In this document: positions 43,566 through 55,029 of the stretch, piece after piece | Numbering within the stretch: the stretch's first letter is position 1 | Layout of the letters: the number at the start of each line of letters is the position of its first letter | DNA from: Anaspis maculata | Taxonomy: Eukaryota > Arthropoda > Insecta > Coleoptera > Scraptiidae | NCBI GenBank assembly: GCA_949128115.1 | Contig: OX421968.1 | Location: forward strand, 27,078,377-27,142,376 | Direction of reading: 5' to 3' | DNA length: 64,000 bases | Notes under the pieces: model-generated | What the model was told of the DNA's origin: nothing | The model's database searches: none | What the model saw: the letters and a program-made list of their open reading frames with translations, nothing else | Translations under genes and position numbers: made by a program

Positions 43566-45220
43566 GAGGAGAATACTATGCTTTATCCAGTCTTATTGAA
43601 AAATGCAGGCATGGATGCGCGTGATAATGCGTGCATTATTCAATAGGATTGGATAAAAACAGTTTTTCTTCACAAATGACCTGAGCTTCGCACTAATACA
43701 ACATACAACAAATATAAAAATATGAACATGGAAACATTATCAAAGACGGTAATTTTTTTACTTTGTGAGTTTGTGGTTTATTCACACAATTTCATCCCTT
43801 GTGTCAAAAATGATTATTGTACCGCTTCTCCTGTGAATAAACGCCATTTATTAGATATATATTTTTTTTCGGTGATGTAATTATATCTATTAACAGGTAA
43901 ATATTACAAAGATAATATAATATAGTAATAAAAAAAGAAGTGTAAATAAATAAAAACATTCATGTAACAATATAAAATATTTCTTCCATTTTTTAAAATG
44001 AAATTGAGCGCAAGGTGCCCAATATACTAGCAGCATTTCCACGTTAAATGGCTAGTGAAATTTTTTTTCCATTTATTTTATTCATTTATTGGAAAATGTT
44101 ATTATTAATTTAAAAAAAATGTCACTGTCACACGGAACGGTTTTTACGCGGCACAAGATGAACGCTGATGGAAACTAAATATTTATTTAGAGCCAATAGT
44201 CCGGGAGGCAGTGAACGAAGACAATGAAACAATTTTGAGAAGGGTTTGGGGTGGTTTGATAGAATTCAAAGTATGTTATTTGACAGAAAAAGAATTTTAA
44301 TAGGTAGGTAGGTACCTACCTTTAATTTGATACATCACAACATAGGTATAGTGTTATTCGAAATTCTAAAGGAGGGTTGGGTGGGGGCGAAGGGGTTGAA
44401 GATGAAAATTTGACAATGTGTGCCCTAGATGTCTCCCTTGAAATAAAAATCGACCTGTTCCAGCGTTTTCCTGGGAAAAAATTTGGCAGCGAGAAATCTG
44501 GGGTGGGTCCTTTTCAAAAAATCACCTGTACCTATACGTCGGAACCAGAGCGTTGTATTAATTTAAAGATTATATAATTCTTGGCAATGTTATAACTCTA
44601 ATATCAGAAATGGACAAATATCTCGCGTGGCGTAAAAGCGAAAGTACTAAATAAAACAGCGAAGGTCGCCCAGGTATCGCAAACTAGTCTCGAGGATGTT
44701 GGCTCGGTGGCATTTGTTGAATAGTCCGTGCTCACCGTACCCAACAACGATGAGTCTAATGCGCGGCGTGCTTTGTAGTTTTGACTTTTTACGCGAAAAC
44801 CGTTGGTACAAAATGCAATTATAATTTTACCACCTCGAACAGTATGAAGATCGAATTGCAGGTAATAAACAGTTTGTTGTTATCAATTGGTTGTAGCGAA
44901 ATGCCAAGTGCAAATCCAAATATTATTACTTTTGAACTGGGATAGTGTAGTGGATTTACATAGGTAAGAATAAGGTAGAGGTTACCCATACCCATAACGT
45001 GTCGATGTTATAATTCGAAATTATAGCTAATCAAATTTTGTCATGATGGATTTATGTCATATTCCAGTGAAGTGCGTTAAACTATCGAATACTCCTGGCT
45101 CTTACTACACAATAAGCAATCGCTTGAGCATCTTGGAATTGGTTTTGCTACTGCCGACGCTGTCGCTTTGTATCCAACTCTATATTGTAAAAATCTGGCC
45201 TACAAAATTCACGTATCTCT
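43566..45220. other. Non-coding stretch with one diverged arm of the CCGGGTGATCA family
   Basis: About 44230-44535 resembles the inverted arms at 13687 and 24240-24721 (TTTGATACATCACAA, ATTCGAAATTCTAAAGG, GATGTCTCCCTTGAAATAAAAATCGACCTGTTCC). The rest is AT-rich without supported exons. Confidence 0.45.
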
Positions 45221-45642
45221 ATGGTAAAAGTAATAAATAAGTATCAAGTCGAGTATCAAGTATGCAGCGCAACATTAAAAATCCGGGCATTGGAGCAGTG
45301 TGGAGAAGAGCCTGCCGCGAATTTGTACAAAGCCTCCACGGGTGACAAGGATGATGTTTCGCTCAAAAGAAGACCCGTCGTTTGTTGGGGATGTGGGAAG
45401 GAAGGCCACATCCGATCTTCCTGCAAGAGACCCATGAAGCGTACAAGAATTTCAATCCAGAGTTCGAAAAACTTCGTCATGGATAGAAGGTGACAAGAAA
45501 ATGGTTTTGCGGACTGCGTCTGGGTAGGAAGATCTCTGGTTACCATAAGAAACCCGTCAAGCAGAAGATCATCGCCAGAAAACTCATTGGAACTGTAAAA
45601 TGGTTCAGCGTCAAGAAATCTGTTGCAAATGTACCTACTATA
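45221..45642 (+). pseudogene. Zinc-knuckle (Gag-like) frame followed by Y-box/cold-shock fragment
   Basis: The first frame (45221-45493) ends with CWGCGKEGHIRSSC, a perfect CX2CX4HX4C knuckle typical of Gag proteins. In a second frame (45490 on) KIIARKLIGTVKWFSVKK closely resembles the start of the cold-shock domain of Y-box RNA-binding proteins, where GTVKWF is the RNP1-side signature. The similarity stops after KK, seven codons before the CAGGGTGG element at 45643. No full cold-shock domain is present. It could be a chimeric retrocopy or two adjacent fragments; neither is likely to work. Confidence 0.5.
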
Positions 45643-46684
45643 CAGGGTGGTCCGACTTTTATGTCATTAAATTTAAGGATCGATAGAGAATGAAAAATGA
45701 AGGGGACTTTCTCCAGAAAACATATTTGAGAAATGCCTAATAACAGAGATACAGCCCTTCAAAGTTGGAAATAAATAATCGTTTTTTTCGCATAACTTCT
45801 GAACCGTTCAACCGATTTGATTATAAATAGAACCATAGGTTCACTGAAATTATCCCCTGTCGAACAATCATAACATATCCCATAAAAAAGTTTCAGGGGC
45901 TTAGACATTAGGGGGTGACTCAACTTTTCCCCCCCTATTTTTCACCCCCCTAATTATTTTTGAAAACTGTTCATAATTTTAAATTTAACGTTCAATTTTG
46001 AATAAAAAATCACTGTTGCAAAATTTTGATTAGAGGCTTCGTTTAGGAGGTATTTGGGTTTGAAACTTTGGGAAACATCCCGAAATCGCCACTTTCAAAG
46101 GTCAAAAATCTAAAATCCAAAGAAACTCATGATTTCTCAGCTGAAATAGGTTCTCTAGAATTTCTAAGTTGATGAACCACCATTTTTCCCAAAACACCGG
46201 AAATTTTCAGGAAAAAAAAAATTTGGGTTCTGGAAAGTGGCGATTTCAGGATGTTTTCCAAAGTTTCAAACTTGAATATCTCCTAAACAAAGCCTTTTAT
46301 CAAAATTTTGCGAGAGTAACTTTTTCTTCTAAATTGAACGTAAAATTCAAAATTATGAACAGTTTTTAAAAATACTGGTGGGTGAGAAATAGGGAGGGGG
46401 GAGTAGGAACACCCCCTGATATCTACGCTTCTGAAACTTTTTTATGGAACATGTTTTGATTGTTCGACAGAGGATAACTCCAGTAAATCTTTGGTTCTAT
46501 TTTGAATGAAATCGGTTAGGCGGTTCAAAAGTTATGCGGAAAAAACGATCATCTATTTCCAACTTTGGAGAGCTGTATCTCTGTTATTAGGCATTTTTCA
46601 AATATGTTTTCTGGAAAAAGTCCCCTTCATTTTTCATTTTCTATTGATCCTTAAATTAATTGACATAAAACGAGGACCACCCTG
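45643..46684. mobile_element. TA-flanked CAGGGTGGTCCGAC inverted-repeat element
   Basis: The 1042-bp element has arms of more than 400 bp each (for example GGGGACTTTCTCCAGAAAACATATTTGA and its complement). TA lies on both sides (45641-45642, 46685-46686). No transposase. Confidence 0.85.
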
Positions 46685-46705
46685 TATATGTAGAAGGCAC
46701 ATATA

Positions 46706-47745
46706 CAGGGTGGTCCAGGTTATAGTAACAATAATTCACCATTCGATAGTTCATCGAAAACTAGGTCGACATGCATAATTTAATTTTTTCTAAAACGCTT
46801 CCTAAGAGAGATACAGCCCTTCAAAGTTCAGTTTTTAAAATCTTCTTTTTGCAATAACTCTCAAGTCATCAAAGCGATTTCGACCAAATTTGATACAAAT
46901 ACTGACGAAATAAATACCCATCACTTGACGTAGATAACTTTTGTCAAAATTGTCCAGTGGCGTAGATACCGGGGGGTTGTTCAACTTCTCCCACCCTATT
47001 TTCTACGCCACTGGATATTTTTGAAAAACTATACTTTTTTTGATTTCTTTGTTCAATTCAGAAAAAAAATTTACTCTTGTAAAATTTTGATTAGAGGTTT
47101 CATTTCCGAGATATTTGGGTTTGAAACTTTGGAAAACGCTTCGAAATCGCGACTTTCCAAGGCCTAAAAATTAAAATCCAAGAAAACTCATGATTCCTCA
47201 ACTGGAATAAGTTTTCTAGGTCGTTAAGTTGATCTACTGCCATTTTTTGCTGAGAAACGAGGCGTTTCCAGAAAAAAACAATTTGAGCTCTGGAAAGTAG
47301 CGATTTCCAGATGTTTTTCAAAGTTTAAAACCCAAATATCTCGAAAATAAAGCCTCTAATCAAAATTTTACGAGAGTAACTTTTTCTTCTAAATTGAACA
47401 AGGAATTCGAAAAAAATATAGTTTTTGAAAAATATTCAGTGGCGTAGAGAATAGGGCGTGAAAAGTAAAACAACTCCCCCGTATCTACGCCACTGGACAA
47501 TTTTGACAAAAGTTATCTACGTCAAGTGATCGGTATTTATTTCGTAAGTATTTGTATCAAATTTGGTCAAAATCGCTTTGATGACTTGAGAGTTATTGCG
47601 AAAAGAAGATTTTAAAAACTGAACTTTGAAGGGCTGTATCTCTCTTAGGAAGCGCTTTAGAAAAAAAATAAATTATGCATGTCGACCTAGTTTTCGATGG
47701 ACAATCGAATGGTGAGTTATTGCTACTATAACCTGGACCACCCTG
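46706..47745. mobile_element. TA-flanked CAGGGTGGTCCAGG inverted-repeat element
   Basis: The 1040-bp element has arms of about 480 bp each, with TA at 46704-46705 and 47746-47747. It sits at the TA centre of a short palindrome in the flanking DNA (TAGAAGGCACATA/GTATGTGCCTTCTA). It lies 21 bp from the previous element and resembles it in layout (CTACGCCACTGG block). Confidence 0.85.
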
Positions 47746-48050
47746 TATAAGTATGTGCCTTCTATGTATGGTTGTATATGCTCCTATCTGAATCTATTAA
47801 GTTTCTGACTGTCATATATGAACATATAAAGAGATCTATATGACCCTTATATGGTTTTACCCAGACGTGACTTCAACCAAAGTAGTGGACAAAACTGAAG
47901 CGATACCTGAATCCCGAAGTCGAGAGAACACCTGCGAAACCGAGTTGCTGAACGAGTTGTGAGTTGTTGTGTTTGAGTTACCCTTTTGTGATTTCTTATG
48001 ATTTACTCAAGTTTCTTGAATAAATCCGTTCGAACCCGAAATCGAATGGA
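47746..48050. other. Short non-coding stretch
   Basis: No feature seen apart from the flanking palindrome half at its start. Confidence 0.4.
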
Positions 48051-48211
48051 GCGGTCGTGGCCGAGTGGTATAGGTGATGGCCACTCGCGCTGCGCTGTGC
48101 GGGTTCGAATCCCGCTACATCCATGGATATTTTGTTCTGTCCCCAAAGTTGCATGGTAGAGCAGCTAATAGCTGAATGTCGCCTCGTTAAATAAGTCAAT
48201 TAAAAAAAAAA
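48051..48211 (+). mobile_element. tRNA-derived SINE (Ser/Leu-like head)
   Basis: An A box (TGGCCGAGTGG, 48058-48068) and a B box (GGGTTCGAATCCC, 48101-48113) lie in tRNA spacing. An unrelated body of about 90 nt and an A10 tail (48202-48211) follow. The anticodon arm does not fold well, and the head runs into CATCCATGG rather than a paired acceptor stem, so this is a pol III-driven SINE and not a tRNA gene. Confidence 0.75.
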
Positions 48212-48260
48212 TCCACAACAATATTACCGCCCTGCGATATTACGAATGCGATTTTTACAG

Positions 48261-48408
48261 TCGCGGCGCTGCGGTTCAGCAAGCTAGCCCTGGCCCCGTG
48301 TTTGGGACCGATATAGATATAATCTATATCTAGGGCTAGCTTGCTAAACCGCAGAATATCTATATCGGTCCCAAACACGGAGCTAGGGCTAGCTTGTTGA
48401 ACCGCAGT
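48261..48408. repeat. Compound fold-back with three copies of GGGCTAGCTTG
   Basis: GCGGTTCAGCAAGCTAGCCCTGG...GTGTTTGGGACCGATATAGAT pairs with its complement ending GAACCGC. Between the arms lies a further CTAGGGCTAGCTTGCTAAACCGCAG copy. Alternative hairpins are possible. Confidence 0.65.
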
Positions 48409-49154
48409 AAGAATTAATTCTTACTTGAAGGACATTTACTAGTTTTGGTTGATGTGTTGTTTTCATTTATTATTGACTACTCGTCTTTATTTCATAAAGA
48501 TTGATGATTTTTTTTGATACTTTTGGGACAGTCTGTTTACAGGTGACAGTGAACAGTCTACAGTCATCTGCACTCCGAAAATGCGCTCATGAGACTCACC
48601 CCCGTGAGGACTTTGCTACTTGTTACTAATAGTTGGTTTTCGTTTCAAGGCCATCTTAACGCGAGCGTCAGCAGGGTGGTACAAATTGCTTTGCTTATTT
48701 TTGAAAACAATAGGCGGAGACGATGGCAACTGGCAACACATCCCATTTGCATTTCTGACGTCACTATTTGTGGAAATATCAAATTTCATCCTAATATCTT
48801 GGAAAATCACTGGTTTATTAAAATTTTCAATTTTCATGACACCGACGACCACTACTAACTTTCATGATATTTCTGGAGACATTCAGACGCGGTTTGTTTT
48901 ATCTTGATATGCATTAAATTGTGAATCTACATGATGATTCTTATGACTCCAACTCTTTTGGTTTATGAGTGTGAATTTTTGCGATTTTGATCACCTGTAT
49001 TCGGCGTTTGCACCGACCGCCATCGTGACACCACTTACCACTTCTCAAAATTGAGGCAACGTTCCATAGAATAATTTTGTCAAGTAGCATCGCAGCATCA
49101 ACACTTGCAAGGTTCGTCCAATTTATGTCGCTTGACCGCGCAACTACGAGTATA
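48409..49154. other. Non-coding stretch
   Basis: Frames on both strands at 48589-48907 are mirror by-products. No motif or splice-supported exon is seen. Confidence 0.4.
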
Positions 49155-51857
49155 CAGGGTGATTCATGAGTGACCTTACATAGGCTAATGGGAGATTCGC
49201 GATTTCAAAAATCTAGACGACTCCTGGCGGCTGAAATGGAGAACCTAGTTTGTAAGTTTCTGTTCTGTCACTTATTCTGTCAGATAGCCATCGACGATCG
49301 CGCGAATTGACAAAATACTCGTATGGGTGATCGAGTTATTCAAAAAAATGAACTTTTGTTAAATAGCAATCAATAGTTAATTAACCCAAATACCACAAAT
49401 ACAACCGTTATACAACGCACGATGACAGGTGACAGAAAAACTTACAATCCTCCATCTTGTTTACAGCGCCCCCATCGGTAGTTGAAATCGTGAATAGAGG
49501 ATTTCGAGGCGAGTCAGGATCCACTGAAGAAATTTTGTTTTCTCCATTGGTTACGAAGATACAGGGTGTTTTGTGTGTTTCGTATGAAACTTTGATAAGC
49601 GATATTTCTGAAACGGCTAGAGATATTTTCTTGAAATTCACCTGTAATATTTCTGTATTGGAACTTACCCTGGAGCCATACTGAGTAAGTCAAAATCCAG
49701 GGCCGGGATGGGCAAAATGTGCCCCTTTTTTTATTTGATCAAAAAGTATATTTTCTAACCGCTTTTCTAAAAAACTGCTATCGGATTCGAAAAGATAAGG
49801 AAAAATACTTTAAGAATCACTCTTCAATTTAGATGGCACACCTAAACCGTTTCGACATAAAAATTGAAAGTGAAATTTATGGGTAAGTTTCCATTTTTGT
49901 CCGGACATAATCGACTCATTGTTTGATTGAATTCATTCAATTAAAAAAAAAACATTTTTAGCGCACTTTTCCAAAAAATGGGAAAAAGGCGCTTTTAGCT
50001 TCACTTTGTCCGTCCGTCCGTCCGTCCGTACCCGGGATAACTCCTCAGGGAAGAAATATATCGATGTGATGTAAACGCTGATCAATAGTACATATGTCCA
50101 GGATGTCAAGTTGACTTTTGGTTTTTTGTTATTCTGCCGCCATCTTTGATCCGCCATTTTGAATTTCTCTAAAAGTGATCCGATTGAAATGAAATTTGCA
50201 GGCAATGTGAACCACATCAAGATCTATCCAATTTTCGACAATCGATGCCCCGCCGCCATCTTGTTTTCTCACTATTGAACATGTTTCGAAGTGATAGAAC
50301 TAGGAGAATTATGCCTCAACGAAAAGAGATATCGATGTGGTGCAAACGCCAGTCGGATGCATACGTGTCCACAATATAAAGTTGACCAATTATTTTTGTC
50401 ACTTAGCCGCCATCTTTGATCAGCCATCTTGAATTTTTTTCTAAAAGTAGTCCAATTTGAATGAAATTTGCAGGCGATGTGAACTTCATTAAGATACATC
50501 CAATTTTCGACAATTGATGCTCTGCCGCCATCTTGTATTCTCCATATTAAACATGGTTGAAAATGATTGAGAACAAGGAGAATTATGCCTCGACGAAAAG
50601 AGATATCGATGTGGTGCAAATGCCAATCAAATGCGTACGTGTTCACCATATACATTTGACCAATGATTTTTGTCAGTTGGCCGCCATCTTTGGTTCGCCA
50701 TTTTGAATTTCTCTGAAAGTGGTCCGATTTGAGTGAAATTCACAGGCGATGTCGAGGGCGATGTGAACTTCATCAAAATACATCCAATTTTGGACAAATG
50801 ATGCTCTGCCGCCATCTTGGCCGCCATATTAAAATTTCTTATCACTTGACGATTTTCTTGGAGCTTGGGGCTTACCTCTGTTCCGTATAATCATTTTTAT
50901 TCTCCAGCCAAATTCCAACATTCTGCCGCCATCTTGGCCGCCATATTGGAATCTCTTATTAGTGGAACGATTTTCATGGAACTTATCGGAACTTACCCTT
51001 GTCTATAGCAGGGTCAATCATTTCGATTTTCAAGACAAATTTCATGATTCTGACGCTATTTTGGCCGCCATATTGGAATTTCTGCCCAAATAACGGTTGA
51101 ACCCTAATTAACATCTTGCGTTCATTAATCCTTCAAAAAGGAAGTGCGCTACTGAGCCTCATGCCCATGAGGCATATTCGCTTGTTTAGCTTTCTCTGTG
51201 GAATAGAAGGGCTTGGTAGGAAGAAAAATTTCATAGCCGAAGATTTTTTTTGACGACCAAATCGAGTCTATAATTTTGGTTTCACTCTCGATTTTGTCAT
51301 AAAAAAAAGGTCGGCTCTGGAATCTTCCTGTCAACCAAGCTCTTCTATTCAACAGAGACAAGCCAAAAAATGAATTTTGATGAATTCAATCAAACAATGA
51401 GTCGATTATGTCCGGTCAAAAATGGGAACTCACCCACAAATTTTGCTTTAAATTTTATTGTCGAAACGGTTAAGGTGTGCCATCTAAGTTGAAGAGTGAT
51501 TCTTGAAGCATTTTACCTCAGCTTTTAGAATCCGATAGCAGTTTTTTAGAAAAGCGGTCAGAAAATGTACTTTTTGATGAAACAAAAAAGGGGGACTTTT
51601 TTTCTAGGCCTTGGATTTTGACTTACCCGGTATGGCTTCGAGATGAGTTCCAACAGAGAAATATTACTGGTGAATTTCAACAAAATACCTCTGACCGTTT
51701 CAGAAATATCGCTTATCAAAGTTTCATACGAAACACACAAAACACCTTGTATCTTCCTAACCATTGGAGAAAATAAAATTTCTTCAGTGGATCTTGACTC
51801 GCCTTGAAGTCCTCTATCTCCCATTAGCCTATGTAAGGTCACTCATGAATCATCCTG
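49155..51857. mobile_element. TA-flanked CAGGGTGATTCATGAGTGACC inverted-repeat element with a filled loop
   Basis: The arms are about 49155-49942 and 51381-51857; the ends differ by one base (CAGGGTG/CAGGATG), and TA flanks both sides. The loop (49943-51380) consists of other repeats: the inverted 275-bp array with a (GTCC)n start, units of the TTTCAATATGGCGGCC family, and a segment shared with 29440-29600. The loop is probably later insertion or captured repeat DNA. Confidence 0.75.
49944..50850 (-). repeat. Inverted copy of the 275-bp tandem array
   Basis: On the minus strand it has the same units as 32940-33868, with GCCGCCATCTTG phrases about every 275 bp (near 50250, 50526 and 50810). 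It begins with a (GTCC)n run at 50007-50030. It shows the empty site for the hairpin inserted at 33563. Confidence 0.8.
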
Positions 51858-52239
51858 TATTATCTGTACCTTCACTTTAATGTACACTTGAGTTTAAATA
51901 CATCTATCTATCTATTATGATAGATAGATAGAAACTATTTCAATTAGTTTAATGTCGCTACAATGGTCCATTCTTTTTCATTTGTATATAATTCTTTGTA
52001 TATAATTATATGTGTATAATTGTGTTGCGAATTTGACGTTTATTATTAATTTTGTTTGAATTTGATCTAATTCATTTGTATACTTAGTTCCCATCTTGTA
52101 AATAGGTAAAACCTGTGAGATGTTTGTCCAAATTAAATAGAAAAAATAAAATAAAATTATGTATGTATGAAATTATTGATGGGGGTACCTAAATACAAAA
52201 ATACCTACATAAGATATTAAACAATTGATTTTGTTTCAG
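51858..52239. other. Non-coding, probable intron end
   Basis: It includes a palindromic microsatellite, CATCTATCTATCTATTATGATAGATAGATAG (about 51901-51931). It ends in a TTGATTTTGTTTCAG acceptor. Confidence 0.45.
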
Positions 52240-52418
52240 GTGATATGGTGCCGATAGCAATGTGCGATGAGTCTTTGGAGAAGTCAATTTGGAACATTTT
52301 GGTTTATTTACTATTCATCATACTGAGCCCAATAGTGTTATTTATTGCATTTTTTGTTCCAAACATTTCACTTACAATTGTCAGAAGGATATGTTACATA
52401 GAATTTGAGTCTGTATAA
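52240..52418 (+). CDS. Terminal exon of an unidentified host gene, C-terminal membrane segment
   Basis: After TTTTGTTTCAG the exon opens with two bases of a split codon. It then encodes 58 residues before TAA at 52416-52418. A hydrophobic span (residues about 18-42, IWNILVYLLFIILSPIVLFIAFFV) is followed by a short basic tail (VRRICYIEFESV), which suggests a C-terminal membrane anchor. AATAAA lies 102 bases after the stop. No preceding exon is recognised in the window; the nearest upstream DNA is repeat. The family is unknown. The combination of acceptor, frame, stop and poly(A) signal supports a real exon, but chance cannot be excluded. Confidence 0.45.
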
Positions 52419-52519
52419 TAATGAAAATGATCATATTATTATTAATTATTATGGAACGCATTTTTTTTCAATGTCAGTATTATGTAATATAAGTAAATTA
52501 AAAACAGTAAAAATGTGAT

Positions 52520-52525
52520 AATAAA
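52520..52525 (+). terminator. Candidate poly(A) signal AATAAA
   Basis: It lies 102 bases after the stop of the candidate terminal exon. Confidence 0.4.
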
Positions 52526-52951
52526 ATTAATGTTTTTCATGATTTTACCATTGTAATTTTACTATTTATATACAGTTGTCCCAGAATAAAGCAGCTAGTC
52601 ATGAAAGGTGTACTAAACTATTTTGCAAAATTAAGCTTTTTAAGAGAGGTAAATAAGTACGTAGGGGAGACCGGGGCACAGTTGTCACATTTTTCGAAAA
52701 ACCCACGTAAAAATAAAATTGTCGTGCAAATGGAAAAGATGAATAGTGAATTTGAAAATTTGACATTTTATTCATATTAAACTGCTCACAAATTGAAGTG
52801 GATATTTTTAAAAAAAGGTTTTTCTAAAATCGCCAGAAAATTCTTGAAAATCATTCGATTGTAAAACCGTTTGCACTGTTTTGAAGAAAAATGTCAATAT
52901 TTTCAAGAGCTACTGAAGTCCTCCACAAAAATCCCATGGATATGTCTAATA

Positions 52952-53952
52952 CAGGGTGATGAAAAAAGTCGTTCAGTTTTGTTCTTTTTTAATCTCATGC
53001 AGGAGATTGCTCATCCACCCTGTACACCTATACTTGCTTGGATCTTTTAGTCTGTAGCTTATGAAACTAGTTAGTTTTTAATTTTTCGCTTTCCGTTGCG
53101 TACTTACCGAAATATAGCCTTTTTACTTTCCAAAGTCATTTTGTCAATGAATGAATCCGGGGGGCTACTGGTTTTTTCGGTACTTACAAAACAATGCCAC
53201 TTGGTACTTTTAAAACGATTTTTTGAGCAGATTTCGAATGGAAGACTACATAAAAAAATACAGGGTGTCGCATGAACGAAGAAATTTGTTTCTGACACCT
53301 TATTACAGGTTGTAGAAAATTTCACTTTTCAATTTTACAATTTTATGTCTAACAAGAAGAGATCGTCCATTACTGGAATTATTCACGGGCGACCTTCTCC
53401 ATGTGTGATTCGGGCACTGCCAGTGGCAAGGAGTCGTCTCATTGCCCACCGATGACACTTTGTGATACGTTCACCAAATTTACAATTTCTCTTTGCCTTG
53501 TACCATTCCGCAAGATATTTGCCACGATATCGAACTTACCTGGAGTTGATCTTTGCAACAGCATTTTGCTACTGATTATTTCGAAATAAAATGAATCTTA
53601 TAAATGATTTTTTTTTTGCGACACCCTGTATACATCAGATGGTTGAGACGCCATATCTTCGTTAATTTTGAAATCTGCGCAAAAAATCGTTCTAAAAGTA
53701 AGTGGCATTGCTTAGTACAAAAAAAAATACAGTAGCGCCCGGATTTAGTACATTCATCGATAAAACGACTTTGGAAAGTGAAAAGGCTATATTTCGGTAA
53801 GTACGCAACGGAAAGCGAAAAACTAAAAACTGACAAGTTACATAAGCTGCAGACTATAAGATCCAAGTAAATATAGGTGTACAGGGTGGATGACCATACT
53901 CCTGCACAAGAGTAAAAAAGAACAAAACTGAACGACTTTTTTCATCACCCTG
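52952..53952. mobile_element. Middle nested element, CAGGGTGATGAAAAAAGTCG ends, TA-flanked
   Basis: The ends CAGGGTGATGAAAAAAGTCGTTCAG and complement carry TA at 52950-52951 and 53953-53954. The arms pair down to about 53250/53640 and include CTTTCCGTTGCGTACTTACCGAAATATAGCC. It is inserted at the centre of the outer palindrome and itself interrupted by 53261-53628. Confidence 0.8.
53261..53628. mobile_element. Inner nested element, CAGGGTGTCGCAT ends, TA-flanked
   Basis: It is 368 bp, begins CAGGGTGTCG, ends CGACACCCTG, with TA at 53259-53260 and 53629-53630. Its interior is not strongly palindromic. Confidence 0.75.
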
Positions 53953-54213
53953 TATTAGACATATCCACGTGATTTTTGTGGAGGACTTCAGCAGTTCTTA
54001 AAAATATTGACATTTTTCTTCAAAACAGTGCAAGCGGTTTCACAATCGAGTGATTTTCCAGAATTTTGTGGCGATTTTAAAAAAACCTTTTTTTAAAAAT
54101 ATCCACTTCAATTTGTGAGCAGTTTATTACATTTTTAGGGTAGTAAGAATGTTGAAAACTGAAAAGTTATTCTAATTTAGAAAAAAAATCAAAAATGGCC
54201 ACTGTGCCCCCTA

Positions 54214-54724
54214 TGCGGGACACAGTGGCCAGGTAACAGGGGCACTGCGGACACAGCTCAGCATACTTTGAGGGAGTCCAGATTGATGCTGAATTTCAAT
54301 GAGCGATTCAATCTCTGGCAGTGCTGCCAGTAGTAACAACCGGATCATTCTCATTAGAGAGCTTGCAAAGAGCTTGCACAATTTGTTCTGGGGCATAACG
54401 GCCACCGCTTTCTATTGATAGGATTAGAAAAAACAGTGGTTATAGTGTCCCAGAAGGAAGGTGTCCATTGTGCCCCAACTGTAACCTCAACCAAGTTTTA
54501 ACAGGTAGAATAATGAGCACTTATTACAGGAATCAATAATTTCTAGTGTATCGTCTCCACAAAACTATAGAGATTGTAACGAGGTAAAACACATTGATGA
54601 ATATTATGAAATGATAATTATAAGAGCAAATTTGTCGCTTACCAGTTTTTTACTCAGACCACCATAATCAGACTATACATATAGAATTTAAGGTAAACGG
54701 TTTGACTGGGGAAAAGCCGATGAT
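54214..54724. other. Non-coding stretch
   Basis: Several GTGCCCC/GGACACAGT phrases suggest leftovers of the GGGGCACAGT family. No gene is seen. Confidence 0.4.
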
Positions 54725-54728
54725 GTAG

Positions 54729-55005
54729 TGTCATTGCGGAGCCTTCAGCTCCCCAATGGTTACCGTTAACCACGGCTGACTTCGGTCCCACAGTCTTAAT
54801 AATAGAAGGCGACAGGATGTCAAGCGCGTCAGTCAGGGGTGACGTGTGTTCCTTCTGAGCTGCACCAATTTTGCGAATCAATCTTCATTCTACCTCCGTT
54901 CACGAGCTGATCCGTTCTCGATGTTACCGGCAGTGCGTCGGCACGACCCTCACCGACCCTGAGCTAGCCGAGCGGTCCGCGTCCCCGAGTACCGGGGCGT
55001 TGACA
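54729..55005 (+). repeat. 5' LTR of the Gypsy element
   Basis: It is 277 bp, TG...CA. GTAG precedes it. Compared with the 3' LTR it lacks one CGGCACGACC unit. Confidence 0.92.
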
Positions 55006-55008
55006 GAG

Positions 55009-55029
55009 TGGCGTGCCCAACTTGGGGCC
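55009..55029 (+). other. Primer-binding site, tRNA-Lys-like
   Basis: TGGCGTGCCCAACTTGGGGCC resembles the tRNA-Lys complement (TGGCGCCCAACGTGGGGC) with a 2-base insertion and one mismatch. It starts three bases after the LTR. The match is imperfect, so another tRNA is possible. Confidence 0.5.

Larger units (their letters stand above)
52664..54213. mobile_element. Outer hairpin element, GGGGCACAGT ends, with two nested insertions
   Basis: The arms at about 52673-52949 and 53955-54209 pair through TTTGAAGAAAAATGTCAATATT, ATCCACTTCAATTTGTGAGCAGT and GGGGCACAGTKGYC blocks. The palindrome centre TCTAATATTAGA has been opened by insertion of the next element at its central TA. Confidence 0.7.

Noticed and set aside
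48051..48125. Functional tRNA-Ser/Leu gene
   Set aside because: The A and B boxes are good but the acceptor and anticodon stems do not close, and a SINE body with poly(A) follows.
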